Shown here in pieces: positions 1 through 10,100 of a stretch of 25,725 nucleotides of DNA (the first letter of the stretch is position 1; each line of letters begins with the position of its first letter). Source of the stretch: Priapulus caudatus (taxonomy: Eukaryota; Priapulida; Priapulimorpha; Priapulimorphida; Priapulidae); assembly GCF_000485595.1 (NCBI RefSeq), contig NW_014577273.1, positions 1-25,725 of the forward strand, in the 5' to 3' direction. The position numbers and the translations under genes were made by a program. The notes below the pieces were generated by a model that worked only from the letters and a program-made list of their open reading frames with translations, was not told where the DNA came from and searched no databases.

Positions 1-314
1 CTCACTTAATGCTTCAGGCTCCGTTTCTGTTCGCTGAGGCTCTCCCTTATCCTTTTCTGTGGGTCCTGTACTTTTGGCTGCACCTTCTTGCCCTGGCTCC
101 TGATGGGTAGCGACCGTGGAATGCGTAAGCTGTGGTCTGGTTCCATTAGTCGAGGCTTCGTGGACCAGGTCACCGACCATATGTCTCGTCCTTTCTAGTG
201 TAACATTGGGTTGTGCTGCACCCTGGGTGGCTGGTCCTGTTGGTGGTGAAGTGTTCCTGTCATTATGTGGCGCTCTCCGGGGGCAGACTCTCTGTATGTG
301 CCCTCGCTGCCGGC
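1..314 (-). pseudogene. Truncated second copy of retrotransposon gag
   Basis: This stretch is a near-identical direct copy of 2107-2420, in the same orientation, so on the minus strand it encodes the C-terminal part of the Gag/protease linker and reaches towards the zinc knuckle. Similarity stops at the N at 315, just where the zinc knuckle would begin, and what follows is unrelated minisatellite-like DNA. The copy runs off the window edge at base 1. It is a fragment or an assembly duplicate, not a working gene. That it is homologous is directly visible; whether it is genomic or an assembly artefact is open. Confidence 0.8.
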
Positions 315-315
315 N

Positions 316-750
316 GCACTGGCTGCCTCATAAGCCCTAGGATCAATAGGAGAACCAAGGATCGAGCACTGACTGCCTCATAAGCCCTAGGATCAATATG
401 AGAACCATTGAGCACTGATCGACTGCCTCATAGGCTCATAGCCATAGGATCATTATAGGAGAACCAAGGAGCACTGACTGCCCCATAGCCATATAGTATC
501 ATTAGGATTGCGGGGAGCACCCCCCCCCCCAGGATTACGAGGAGCACCGCTGCAGGGGACACTGACCCCGTATAATCACTCGGAGCGCCGCTACGGGACG
601 CACCCACCCTTAATTAGGATTACGAGGAGCGCTGACCCGATGGGGGGAGGCACCGACCAATAGGAGCACTGACACGGGGAATACTGACCCAGTATAGGAG
701 AAGAAGGGCAGTCGACGAGAAGCAGACGACGAGTGCAGTTCACCCCCGGA
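316..750. repeat. Degenerate minisatellite with GAGCACTGAC units
   Basis: An imperfect tandem array. Units of about 50-60 bases carry GGATCAATAGGAGAACC, GAGCACTGAC and TGCCTCATA, and they decay rightwards into shorter units such as AGGATTACGAGGAGCAC. A run of ten or more C lies near 520. No coding potential seen. Confidence 0.7.
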
Positions 751-751
751 G

Positions 752-1019
752 ATGATAGAAGAAAGAAGAAAGATAGAAGAGAGAAGAAAGAAGAAGGGAG
801 AAAGAAGAAGGAAGAGAAAACAAGAGAGAAGAGACAAGACAGAAGACAGAAGACAGAAGAAAGAAGATAGAAGAAAGAAAAAAGAAGAAAGAAGGAAGAA
901 AGAAGAAGGAAGAGAAGGTAGAAGACAGAAGAAAGAAGAAAGAAGAAAGAAGAAAGAAGAAAAAAGAAAGAAGAAGAAAGAAAGAAATGAAAAGATAGAA
1001 GAAAGAAGAAAGAAGAAGT
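752..1019. repeat. GAAGAA purine tract
   Basis: About 270 bases of almost pure purine on the plus strand (GAAGAAA, GATAGAA, GACAGAA variants). Open frames on both strands here encode only Lys/Glu/Arg or Phe/Leu/Ser runs and are compositional artefacts. On the minus strand it lies downstream of the LTR start at 1282, so it may belong to the LTR. Similar DNA lies at 3703-4000 on the other side of gag. Confidence 0.9.
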
Positions 1020-1282
1020 ACTCCAAGGCAGAACCTGGCCGAGTAATTTTCCATTCTTATTCTATTCTAATTATTGTTTTACTTATTTAGTCGTTATCCT
1101 TTTAACCTGTATTTTATTATAGCTTGACCTTTCCTTTATTTGATTGTGCACATTGATATCTTAAGTGGAATTTGGGTGTCACCTGGTTTTCCGATCCAGG
1201 TTTTTAGTTATTCCAAAATGGCCGCACACTGTCGTGTGTTGTGGTTTGAAATAGAGTCTTCGGTGTAACCGAAATCTCTACA
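1020..1282 (-). mobile_element. Start of the retrotransposon 3' LTR
   Basis: On the minus strand, the LTR begins with TGTAGAGATTTCGG directly after the polypurine tract. It contains the inverted pair CGGTTACACCG and candidate poly(A) signals AATAAA at 1140-1135. The downstream (lower-coordinate) end is not defined because it runs into the purine tract. I did not find a matching 5' LTR upstream of gag, so the call rests on the PPT-TG junction and the poly(A) signal only. Confidence 0.55.
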
Positions 1283-1300
1283 CTCCCCCTTTCTTCCTCT
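1283..1300 (-). other. Polypurine tract (plus-strand primer of the retroelement)
   Basis: On the minus strand the sequence is AGAGGAAGAAAGGGGGAG followed by TGTAGAG. An uninterrupted purine run ending in G-rich sequence next to a TG is the classic primer and LTR boundary of Ty3/Gypsy elements. It lies only about 90 bases past the end of the protease frame. Confidence 0.65.
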
Positions 1301-1392
1301 AGCATCCGCCCTCGGATGCGGATTATTCTGGTTGCTTGTCTTCCATCTACAGATCTATACGTCTGGGTGGCTTCCTGATGCGCCGCCCCTTC

Positions 1393-3366
1393 TTAGATTG
1401 GGTGCCTCCTTCGGCCGTAGGTCCCCCTTCCTAGGGTTTCCTTCGTCTCCCTTTTCGGTTGGTTGGCCCCGTGATCCTCGGGTTTCTCACTATCAGAGGG
1501 GTCCCCACTGCCCCATGACCATGGAGGGTCAGGTGGTTCGGGTATTTTGTCCTTTCCTCCCTGCAGGCCGGCAGTGTCGGTGTCCCACTCGGTTCCTCGG
1601 GTTTCTTCGTTACGCTGCGCGAACGGATTTTCCGCCACCTTTGGTGTTCTCCAATTCGTTGGTACTTTCTCCCAGGGAAAGGAACTTCCTTCAGCCACAC
1701 ATTGTATGGTGTGGTCATCTATTATCAGTGCTCCCGTACCCATGTTGAAGGAAGCTCGGTGAGGTATTAGGAAATCGAGTCCGAGTATGCCGCCTCCGAG
1801 TGAGGCGATTACCGTAGTCTTCTTGTGTCTGTTTCCTCCGATTTCCAGTTCAAGGTCGGCCTCTCCCGTGTTGCGCAGTCGCTCCCCATTAGCCATTCTT
1901 AGGTCACACCTTTCCGGTTGGAGTACGGGCCTCTCCTGGTTATTTAGCTTGCCGTATCTGATTTGGTTGAGGAGGGTCGTGCTTGCCCCACTATCCACAA
2001 GGAAGTCCATGTAGTGCCCTTCTACCTGCACCGGTACTAACCAGGTGGGCTGATCCTGCAGGGGTGCAACAGTTATGGATGGCTTCTCTTCCTCGCTGGT
2101 TTGTTTCTCACTTACTGCTTCAGGCTCCGTTTCTGTTCGCTGAGGCTCTCCCTTATCCTTTTCTGTGGGTCCTGTAGTTTTGGCTTCACCTCCTTGTCCT
2201 GGCTCCTGATGGGTAGGGAACGTGGAATACGTAGGCCGTGGTCTGGTTCCGTTAGTCGAGGCCTCGTGGACCAGGGCACCGACCATATGTCTCGTCCTTT
2301 CTAGTTTAACCTTGGGCTGTGCCACATCCTTGATGACTGGTCTTGTTGGTGGTGAGGTGTTCCTGCCATTTTGGGGCGCTCTCCGGGGGCAGACTCTCTG
2401 TATGTGCCCTCGCTGCCGGCAATAGTAGCACTCCATATTTGCCATCCAGTCTGGTCTGCTCTGTGCCCCCGCTGGTGCTTGAAAAGGTGGGTAGCAGACT
2501 GTCTCCCGAACGTCTGGCCGGTAGCCATTTAGTGGTGGCGGATTTCGGGCTCCAGTCTCCCATTTCATCCTTGCGATTTCCTGGGTCAACTCCTGCACTT
2601 CTTTCTGCAGCTGGGTCAGGGGGTCAGGAATGCTGTCTCCTTGTGGCCTTACTGCACTGATGTGACTAACCCTCCCGGGTGGGGGTTTTCGGCTGGTCAC
2701 CGTTTCCTTGGTGACGGCTTCATATTGAGCTACTCGGGTGATGGCTTCGTCAAGAGTTCCCGGTTCCTGTAGGAGTGCATAGCGCTGCGTTTCAACATCT
2801 CCCAGGCCTCCCAAGTACTTGTCGATCAGAATCTCCTCGAATTGGTGTCCTACCATTCCCGGGTAGGCTCTGCCGAACAGTTGCCGCATGACAGCTCCGT
2901 ACTCCTCAGGGGTTTCTCCGGTTTGTCTGTTGCGGTGTCGTAGCTCACTACGATGCACATGTATGCGCTCCGCTGGATCAAATCGGCGCTGTAGTGCTGC
3001 CACCAAGCGGTCGTAGTCCTCCCGCTGTGTCCGAGGGAGTTTAATCATGGCCTCCAGGGCTTCACCGTCAAGTCTTAGGCCTAGTTGGACGGCCCAAGTG
3101 TGAATTGGCCATTGGTTAAATTTCGCCGTCATTTCAAATTTGATGATAAATCTTTTCAATGTAGTCCCATCTCCTCTTCCAAATGTTGGTGGTTTTTTTC
3201 TCCCGTACCTGCTGAGTGTGAGGCCGTATGCTCGGTCTGCCTGTGCTCTCAGTCTCGAGTGGGTGGGATACCCTCCGGCTCGGGGTTCTGGTCTCCACTG
3301 ACCCTGGGGAATCGAATCGGCGTGACGCCCTCCTGCTCGACGTTTTTGTTTCTCCTGTTCCTTCAC
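1393..3366 (-). CDS. Ty3/Gypsy-type Gag-protease polyprotein, no polymerase
   Basis: A 657-codon open frame. Residues about 60-220 look like a retrotransposon capsid (Trp/Leu-rich, EEY and LLQEPGTLDEA stretches). A single CCHC zinc knuckle, CX2CX4HX4C, spans about 313-326 and would bind RNA. A Glu/Pro-rich linker precedes a retropepsin-like aspartic protease with DSGAS at 458-462 and the second-half motif ILGLDF at 527-532. Gag and protease are in one frame, without a frameshift. Reverse transcriptase, RNase H and integrase are absent: the frame ends about 90 bases before the polypurine tract. Position 3366 is a GTG; the frame stays open further upstream without an obvious ATG, so the true start is uncertain. 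A second frame (3547-3134) overlaps the N-terminal part and may hold the authentic start before a frameshift. Likely a non-autonomous, decayed but recent element. Confidence 0.85.
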   Translation of the reverse strand: MKEQEKQKRRAGGRHADSIPQGQWRPEPRAGGYPTHSRLRAQADRAYGLTLSRYGRKKPPTFGRGDGTTLKRFIIKFEMTAKFNQWPIHTWAVQLGLRLDGEALEAMIKLPRTQREDYDRLVAALQRRFDPAERIHVHRSELRHRNRQTGETPEEYGAVMRQLFGRAYPGMVGHQFEEILIDKYLGGLGDVETQRYALLQEPGTLDEAITRVAQYEAVTKETVTSRKPPPGRVSHISAVRPQGDSIPDPLTQLQKEVQELTQEIARMKWETGARNPPPLNGYRPDVRETVCYPPFQAPAGAQSRPDWMANMECYYCRQRGHIQRVCPRRAPQNGRNTSPPTRPVIKDVAQPKVKLERTRHMVGALVHEASTNGTRPRPTYSTFPTHQEPGQGGEAKTTGPTEKDKGEPQRTETEPEAVSEKQTSEEEKPSITVAPLQDQPTWLVPVQVEGHYMDFLVDSGASTTLLNQIRYGKLNNQERPVLQPERCDLRMANGERLRNTGEADLELEIGGNRHKKTTVIASLGGGILGLDFLIPHRASFNMGTGALIIDDHTIQCVAEGSSFPWEKVPTNWRTPKVAENPFAQRNEETRGTEWDTDTAGLQGGKDKIPEPPDPPWSWGSGDPSDSEKPEDHGANQPKRETKETLGRGTYGRRRHPI

Positions 3367-3702
3367 GCTCCTCCGTTGCTCCGTGGTAGAAGGCAGATTC
3401 CGGCTCCATCCATGTCGTACGCGCTCTACTCCTGGTATGTGGAGTGTCTGGTGGTGTGCGGAGTGTCTGGTATGAGGTGGAGGCTGCCGTAGCCATTCTC
3501 GACCATTCCTTAGCGTCTGAATCCTCAGAACTCGAACTCGCCTCCAATATGCTCTGCTTCTTCTTAATCCTCAGCCTCCTGGTGGCCTGTCCCTCCGTAT
3601 GTCCGCTGTGGGCTTCATCGATCTCCTGGGCTTCTTCTCCAATGTGTACGGTTCTCTGGATCTCATCCTCTTCTTTCTGTTCTGAGGACCATCCTTGACT
3701 CC

Positions 3703-4000
3703 GTGGTCTGTCTTCTCTCTTCTCTCTTCTCTCTTGTTTTCTCTCTTCCTTCTTCTTTCTTCTATCTTCTGTCTTCTTTCTTCTATCTTCTGTCTTCTTT
3801 CTTCTATCTTCTCTCTTCTGTTAGAAGAAAAAAGAAAGAAGAAGGAAGAAAGAAGAGAGAAGAAAGAAGAGAGAAGATAGAAGAAAGAAGATAGAAGAAA
3901 GAAGAAAGAAGAAAAAAGAAAGAAGAAAGAAGAAAGAAGACAGAAGAGAGAAGAGAGAAGAGAGAAGAAAGAAGATAGAAGATAGAAGAAAGAAGAAGAA
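3703..4000. repeat. Head-to-head pyrimidine and purine tracts (inverted repeat)
   Basis: The plus strand is almost pure pyrimidine (TTCTTC, TCTATCTTCTG) up to about 3820, then switches within a few bases (CTTCTGTTAGAAGAA) to almost pure purine up to about 4000. The halves are roughly reverse complements and could fold into a long hairpin or triplex. It lies in the leader side of the Gag element. All open frames here are compositional artefacts. Confidence 0.9.
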
Positions 4001-4009
4001 ACGAGAAAC

Positions 4010-4628
4010 GGCGCGACAAAGAGAGGAGGGAGGAGAACGCCGACAGCAGGTTTCGTTACGTCTTATTCTCACTCCCGACCGATCTCAATAGATACGTCGG
4101 GTTCACGTTCACGCCGAAGCACCTATATTTTCGCACGTAACCGTTCACTGGCCTTATGCCATAAAATACTATAGTTACGACGAATAGTACGTCAGGCAGT
4201 CAGAGCACTCGTAACGCCTCGGGTAACCACCAGGTACGATACTGCATAACTGTAGTGTGTGTAGGCGAGAAATAAAGAATACAGTTTAGTATACCAAAGA
4301 ACTTGCGTTGTGTTTATTTGCCTCTATTTGTTTGTTCCTGCTGCCATGCAACACAGTCCCGCTTTGCCACCGGGAGCAAGAAATGATCCCGCAAAAACAA
4401 TAGTGCATTCACACGCACATAATTCGCGTAGCGGCTACCCCTAGGCCCACTACATTATTATGAGGCGCACTATCTGCCCGAATTTCCCTATGCAGGTATG
4501 TAATGGGTACTATCAGAGCATATAAATCAACTGTATCTAAATCTTTGGTACTATAATAGACATTATGTAACATTAGAGTATAGCTATCAGGGGAGAATCC
4601 AGGATTTCTTAATAGGGGCGACAATAAG
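4010..4628. other. No gene seen
   Basis: Unique-looking DNA between the retroelement and the inverted-repeat element. I searched it for a 5' LTR matching the one at 1282 and found none. An AATAAA at about 4271 is the only processing-like motif. Confidence 0.5.
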
Positions 4629-5090
4629 CCAGTTCGTAGTTAGCCAAGGGGTTGTGTGACGTCACAGGTCACCGGATCATTTGTGACAAAAATCGATGAA
4701 ATCTTGAGTGCGGCGTGCGCTCTCGGTTCAGTAAGTATATGTACATGTATTCTGTGTACGTGTACACGCACGCATGTGTACGTGCACACGCTCGTGTACG
4801 TGCACACGCACGCACGCACGTGTACACGCACGCACGTGTACGTGCACAGGCACGCACGTGTACGTACACACGCACGCACGTGTACGTACCTGCGCACGTG
4901 TACACGCACGTACGAACGAACGTGTACGTGCACACGCGAAGACTGCAGCATTACAACGACACAGATGCATGCGTATGTGTACTGTGCGGTCGAAATACCA
5001 TAGAAATACGAACTATTTTGTCACAAATGACCTGACCCGGAAGAATTCGTGGCAAAATTCGCGCATGCGCAGACTGTAACTACGAACTGG
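4629..5090. mobile_element. Inverted-repeat element with alternating purine-pyrimidine core
   Basis: The ends are a perfect 14-bp inverted pair, CCAGTTCGTAGTTA at 4629-4642 and TAACTACGAACTGG at 5077-5090. A second inner pair shares TCATTTGTGACAAAA near 4675 and its complement near 5012. The core, about 4735-4935, is alternating purine-pyrimidine sequence built from GTGTACGTGCAC and CGCACGCACG, a composition known to favour Z-DNA. No clear target duplication was seen. Open frames across the core are His/Thr/Cys/Arg-rich artefacts. Confidence 0.6.
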
Positions 5091-5112
5091 GGCGGGTTAA
5101 AGCCGCGATTGC

Positions 5113-5263
5113 CACACACACACACGCGCACGCACGCACTCACACGCAACAAAAACACACACGCGCGCACACAAACACAGACACATTACATGGAACAAAC
5201 ATACACGCGCGCACACGCAACTACACCACACACAGACGCACGCACGCGCGCACGCACACACAC
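5113..5263. repeat. CA/CGCA-rich microsatellite
   Basis: Interrupted CACACA, CGCGCA and CGCACGCA runs with short unique spacers. It abuts the first unit of the 187-bp tandem duplication. Confidence 0.85.
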
Positions 5264-5600
5264 GGCGACGTGTCGCCAAAAGGAAAAGATGTAGGGCCGA
5301 CGTTAAGCATTTAAAAAAGAGCGTGGCATGCTTGCAGAAGGTGCATGTGCATCGCAAATCGCGTCTTCGCTACTTCAATGTGGCGGCACTGCTCTGTTAC
5401 ACGCAGGTCCCTTGCTATACTATTGAGCATGGATAGGGCGCGGACACGTCGGCGACGTGTCGCCAAATGGAAAAGATGTAGGGCCGACGTTAAGCATTTA
5501 AAAAAGAGCGTGGCATGCCTGCAGACGGTGTGCATCGCAAATAGCGTCCTCGCTACTACAATTTGGCGGCACTGCTCTGTGGTAGGTCGCTTGCTATGCC
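5264..5600. repeat. 187-bp tandem duplication
   Basis: Two direct units start with the palindrome GGCGACGTGTCGCC at 5264 and 5451. Each continues with a conserved block (GATGTAGGGCCGACG, AGCGTGGCATGC, GGCGGCACTGCTCTG). The units differ by scattered substitutions and small indels. Frames on both strands repeat with the DNA and I recognise no domain, so I do not call a gene. Confidence 0.75.
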
Positions 5601-6945
5601 AATGTACACGGACAGGTGGCACGCGAGCTTAATTATTCAATTCGATCTAGGTACGGGTTCCGTGAGAGATGTGGGCCCAGACCTCACTGCCGTATCCACG
5701 CGCTAAAAAATGCGAGTGCTTGGGAAAAGATCCTGGTCGTATATCTTTGGGAAAACAGGTACATCGGCACAGGTGCCCCAACCCTTTATAGGGTATATTA
5801 AAGAACAAATATGGGGATTGATTAACCGAGTAGCATAATTACATACAGACTCGGAGATAATCCACGGCGTTAATTTCAAAGAAATACACAACTTTTTCGT
5901 ATGAGTAAGTGGAAAATATTCTCTGTGTGTTTGCGTGCGTAATTTCTGAATTTGGTAATTAATATTTTACGCCATATTTGCTGCAGGTAATAAGATAACG
6001 TGCCGAGGAGACAATATTGAGATGAAATTATTCTTCAGTGACCCATTTTATGGTTAAGTGTACGCTGATCGCTTTCATTCTGACGCTAATTGTCGGATTT
6101 TGGGAATCGGATTGAGATTCGTGTTGAAATTTGAATATTGGGCTGTGGTATCGCGGAAAACACATCCGTAGGCATTTTCTTATATAAATATCTTATATAT
6201 GGATATAGTGTGTGTGTCTGTGTGCGTGTGCGTGTGGGCACTCACTAACAGACGTCTCTGTACGTATTAATAAATCTGTGGAAGGATTACAGATTCCCAT
6301 AGTATTTATCCATTTATCCATCCAATCCAGCATCCATTCGTTCAGCTACATATTTAATTAATTAATTAACAGACAATTAATAAATCTCTTAACACAGAGT
6401 TCATAAAAATTTGTATACAAAAATTGTACTACTACAAAACGAGTAGTAATGTGTGTATAATTGTCAAGAAATGATGAGCATATTAGAATAAATATATACC
6501 GGTCACCAGCAACAGATAATACACACACAATAAGAATGATTTTATTGCTATAACATTACTTGAGTGTACCACTCATAATAAAATCATGACTGGTGATATA
6601 TTGAAAAAGAATAGCTATAATGCACAGCAAACTTTTATTTGAATTAACTCCATCATACTTTATGCTATGTATATAATGTAAAAAATCAATTTACCCATTA
6701 TTGAGATACACACAAGTACAAGCTCTCTCGTACACCAATAACTGAGGTATTATGTACAACAAACCCTCGGTTTCTAATCACAGTGTAAAGCAATCAAATA
6801 TAACAATAGTCATATACGTGCGAAAGCAAGTGTGCACAAAGCACGTCCACCCAGCTATATGCAGATCTGACAGATGTCTGTCAAAATTAACACTGACCCT
6901 GCAATGTGACCACCCATAGCAACCCTTGGAAGACACCTGTTAATA
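5601..6945. other. Intergenic and 3' flank of the GBP-like gene
   Basis: No gene seen. It contains a TG-rich run near 6207-6240, TTAATTAATTAA near 6355-6368, and a small imperfect hairpin near 6490-6605 (GATTTTATT near 6538 against AATAAAATC near 6579). Poly(A) signals for the minus-strand gene occur as AATAAA at 6639-6634 and 6546-6541, about 310-410 bases past its stop codon. Confidence 0.5.
6634..6639 (-). promoter_or_regulatory. Candidate poly(A) signal of the GBP-like gene
   Basis: AATAAA on the minus strand about 310 bases after the stop codon. A second AATAAA lies at 6546-6541. Which one is used cannot be told from sequence alone. Confidence 0.35.
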
Positions 6946-6950
6946 GTGTT

Positions 6951-7145
6951 TCATTGCACTCCGACCAACCAGAGCAGCCACTGGAAGAATCCTACAATTG
7001 TTGACCAGAAACCCTTGCGTGACTGTATGATTTTCTGCAAGTTGCTGTCCGTTTCAATGAAATGGTTTATGATGTCATACTTGAGGTCAGCTGGCCATTC
7101 CTTGGGTTTGCCCTCGTTCAAGTTTAGCAAGCATATTCTTCTCAT
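6951..7145 (-). CDS. GBP-like exon 21: C-terminus with hydrophobic tail
   Basis: Acceptor TTTTTGTAG. Residues 761-824 end in a Trp/Phe/Leu-rich segment ([18 protein letters not shown], from 805) with only two residues behind it. It may be a membrane anchor, an amphipathic membrane contact or, given the signal peptide, a GPI-attachment signal; sequence alone does not decide. Phase fits the exon 20 donor. Confidence 0.83.
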   Translation of the reverse strand: MRRICLLNLNEGKPKEWPADLKYDIINHFIETDSNLQKIIQSRKGFWSTIVGFFQWLLWLVGVQ

Positions 7146-10100
7146 CTACAAAAATGTAAGGGGTAGTTTATATTTCAGGAAGGGAATAAATATTGTAATC
7201 AAGAAAGGGGGTAAAAAAACCTACGTGCCACCAAAGGTTATAAAAAACACATACAGACCATCTTATATTCTATATTCTATATATCTTCCATATATATCAG
7301 GAGTTAATAATTACAAATTCTTGTCATTATTGTCATTATGTCAACAATTTGTCATTATTAACCCCTGATATATATATACTACAGCTTTCCCACCAGCAGG
7401 GCTATAGGCACACAGAATCTCAGTGGTTTTCTAACATATCGTATCAAGGCGTTCACTTACAAACTGAGTGAGCGCAAATATCGTTGAGTATTTCTCCTCA
7501 GATATCTGGATAACCTGCTTGGCCATGCGCAGTGGCACCTCAACTTCACGCGTGTATGCCTCAACGTTCTCTTGTTTGCGCAGCTGTGCCAATACCAGCA
7601 TATCCTTCTTTAAGAGCTGAACATGCTCCACGTATAACGGCAACTCAGTGAAGTCCCCCAGTGCTTCAGCAAACAGCAGTTGACACCTCTCCATCTCCAC
7701 ATTCAACCTGAATCGTAAAAGAAACTTTTAATTTAAATGAAAGTGTCAATGACACTGTAGCTCACCGCAAAAAAGGACACAAATGAGTGAGTAAGAAGAA
7801 GTCAGATTTAATTGAGCAACCATCGACGTACATTATAGAAACGATTGCCATCTGTATATCGCAATAATAATTTATAAACCAAAATGAATCACAATTTGTG
7901 ACCATAGATGGCGCTATACCCGCTTTGTAGCGATGACGTTTGAAATAAATAGGTTATGCTGCGTTCCGACATGTTTTGTAAACCTTTACTCTAATATAGA
8001 CGTTTTATCGCAGGGTGGAAAGGAAATACCAATTTTGCATTAAAGATATTGTCAATGAAATCTTGTAAAACGAACCAGACAAGTGTGACACCACAGACTG
8101 TTGTGTCTATATAATATGCTATATAATTGCCAAACCCTACCTAATTTGCATAATTTTATTCATTCACATACCAAAAATGAGCAAAATCCGTTGAACCTGA
8201 ACTGACTACGTCGGACTGGTCCGTGTCAAAATGGACGTTTAATATGGAGGCATAGCAGTAACAACTATACCCAATTTCAGACATGTGGGCCAACGGTTCC
8301 TGAGTTATCGTGACCGAGCGAATTTGACGGGACGACGGACGAACGTACGACAGACGACGACCCATGGCAATAGCTCAGCTTGACGATGTCAAGGTGAGCT
8401 AAAAAAGGAGACACACTTTTGATTACTGGAACTCTAATGGCTTATAATGTCCATATTTTTACTTACTTGCTAGTAAGTTCGCTCTCGTTCTTTGGTAGAG
8501 GCATATGTACAGGACTTGTTTGATCTCTCAACCTGGCTAGGAGCGTTTTTACCTAATGAGATACAGATGTAAAGGTGAGGTTCTCCTAATTATGACCAAA
8601 GCAACTTGGGTTCTTTGGATTACAGCTTATAAACATTGATGAATGAATAGATGGATAGATGGATGAATGGATAGATGGATAGATGGATGAATGGATAGAT
8701 GGATAGATGGATAGATGGATGAATGGATAGATGGATAGATGGATGAATGGATAGATGGATGAATAGATAGATGAATGGATGGATAGATGGGTGGATGGAT
8801 AGATGGGTGGATGGAAAGATGGATGGATGGATGGACGGATAGATGGATGGATGGATGGATGGATGGATTGTTGGATGGATGGATGGATAGATGAATGGAT
8901 GCATAGAATGATAGATGGATGGATGGATGAATGGATGGATAGATGGGTGGATGGATAGAAGGATAGATGGATGCATGGATGGATGCATGGATGGATAGAT
9001 GAATGGATGGATAGATAAAGGGATGGATAGATGAAGGAATGGATGAAAGGATGGATTGTTGGATGGCTGGATAGATAGACAGAAATTTAACTAGTAACTA
9101 AACTATGCACATAACATTATAACCATCAGCCTGCTGGTAAGAAATACTTTGCTATATTTTGAGTACCTGGGACTGGGCAAGATTTTTCACTAGTTCTGCA
9201 TTTTGTTTGTGAAGAAACTTTTCCTCTTCTGTTAGCCGGCTCTAAACGAACAATACCAAATGTAACGTGGGTAATACAGTCCGATTATTGATTGTGCACA
9301 TCAAGTATAATTATTCTACCAGCAAATCATTTTAATTCTCTGTGTAGTGTATAGGTTTATAATAACTGATTTTTTACATTTTTTCTTTCATCAAATGTTC
9401 CCATGCAATGACTGACAATATATTGATAATATAGAGTAATTAGCATAGTGCTGTTTATAAATTGTGCATACCGTATATGCATATTCAGACCTTATGTGCA
9501 AAAATATATGGTTGGGTATCTATTTGACTTCATAAAGATTTCAATTTAAGCTCAAATTTCGAAATTACTATTCTTTATATACTTTACCCTCAGCAGAGAA
9601 GCAAAAGCCGTGTAAGATAGCTCTTCAATTGCAATCACTGATTCTGCATCAAACACCTGTAATATCAGACAAATACAGATTTAATATGCATGTTATTTAA
9701 TCTTATAATTTATCAAACTAGTAACCACCCAATATTTGAATTAACTATTCCATAAAAATAATAATAGCCTAACAAATAAACGTATTCCACAATGTCCCTT
9801 ACTTAAAAAACTCCTTATCTCAGCACTGACACCACTTACACACTCGCACTTTTACAAGAGCAGCTTGTTTATCAATGAAAATAGACATGTTAGTGGCGTG
9901 CCAGCCACAGTGTCTCGCTGCCATGTCATTTACTGTGATATATATGATATATATATTCAAGAGCTAATAATACCTAGTGTACAACGGAAAAACGGGAAAA
10001 TAGTGCTATTTCACGACAACATTATTCTACTTTGCCTGCGAGTCTAGAATAATTTTATGGTATTGCATTAAGCAGAATTCTTTGGTCTCTAAAACAAGAC

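Noticed and set aside
610-1090. Long open frames on both strands (Phe/Leu/Ser-rich or Lys/Glu/Arg-rich)
   Set aside because: They are translations of the GAAGAA purine tract with no domain.
4030-4330. Candidate 5' LTR or R-U5 region (AATAAAG followed by T-rich DNA)
   Set aside because: It does not match the LTR start at 1282 on either strand, and no primer-binding site was recognised.
4640-5079. Several Cys/His/Thr/Arg-rich open frames
   Set aside because: They come from the alternating CG/CA core and occur in nearly all frames.
5311-5632. Repeated open frames on both strands that look like a two-repeat protein
   Set aside because: The protein repeat simply mirrors the 187-bp DNA duplication; no start context, domain or splice signals support it.
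6946-7368. 140-codon plus-strand frame
   Set aside because: It is antisense to the last GBP-like exon and runs into the intronic foldback element.
8620-8988. Regular repeat resembling a spaced array
   Set aside because: Units are contiguous GATG/GATA tetranucleotides without distinct spacers, so it is a satellite and not CRISPR.
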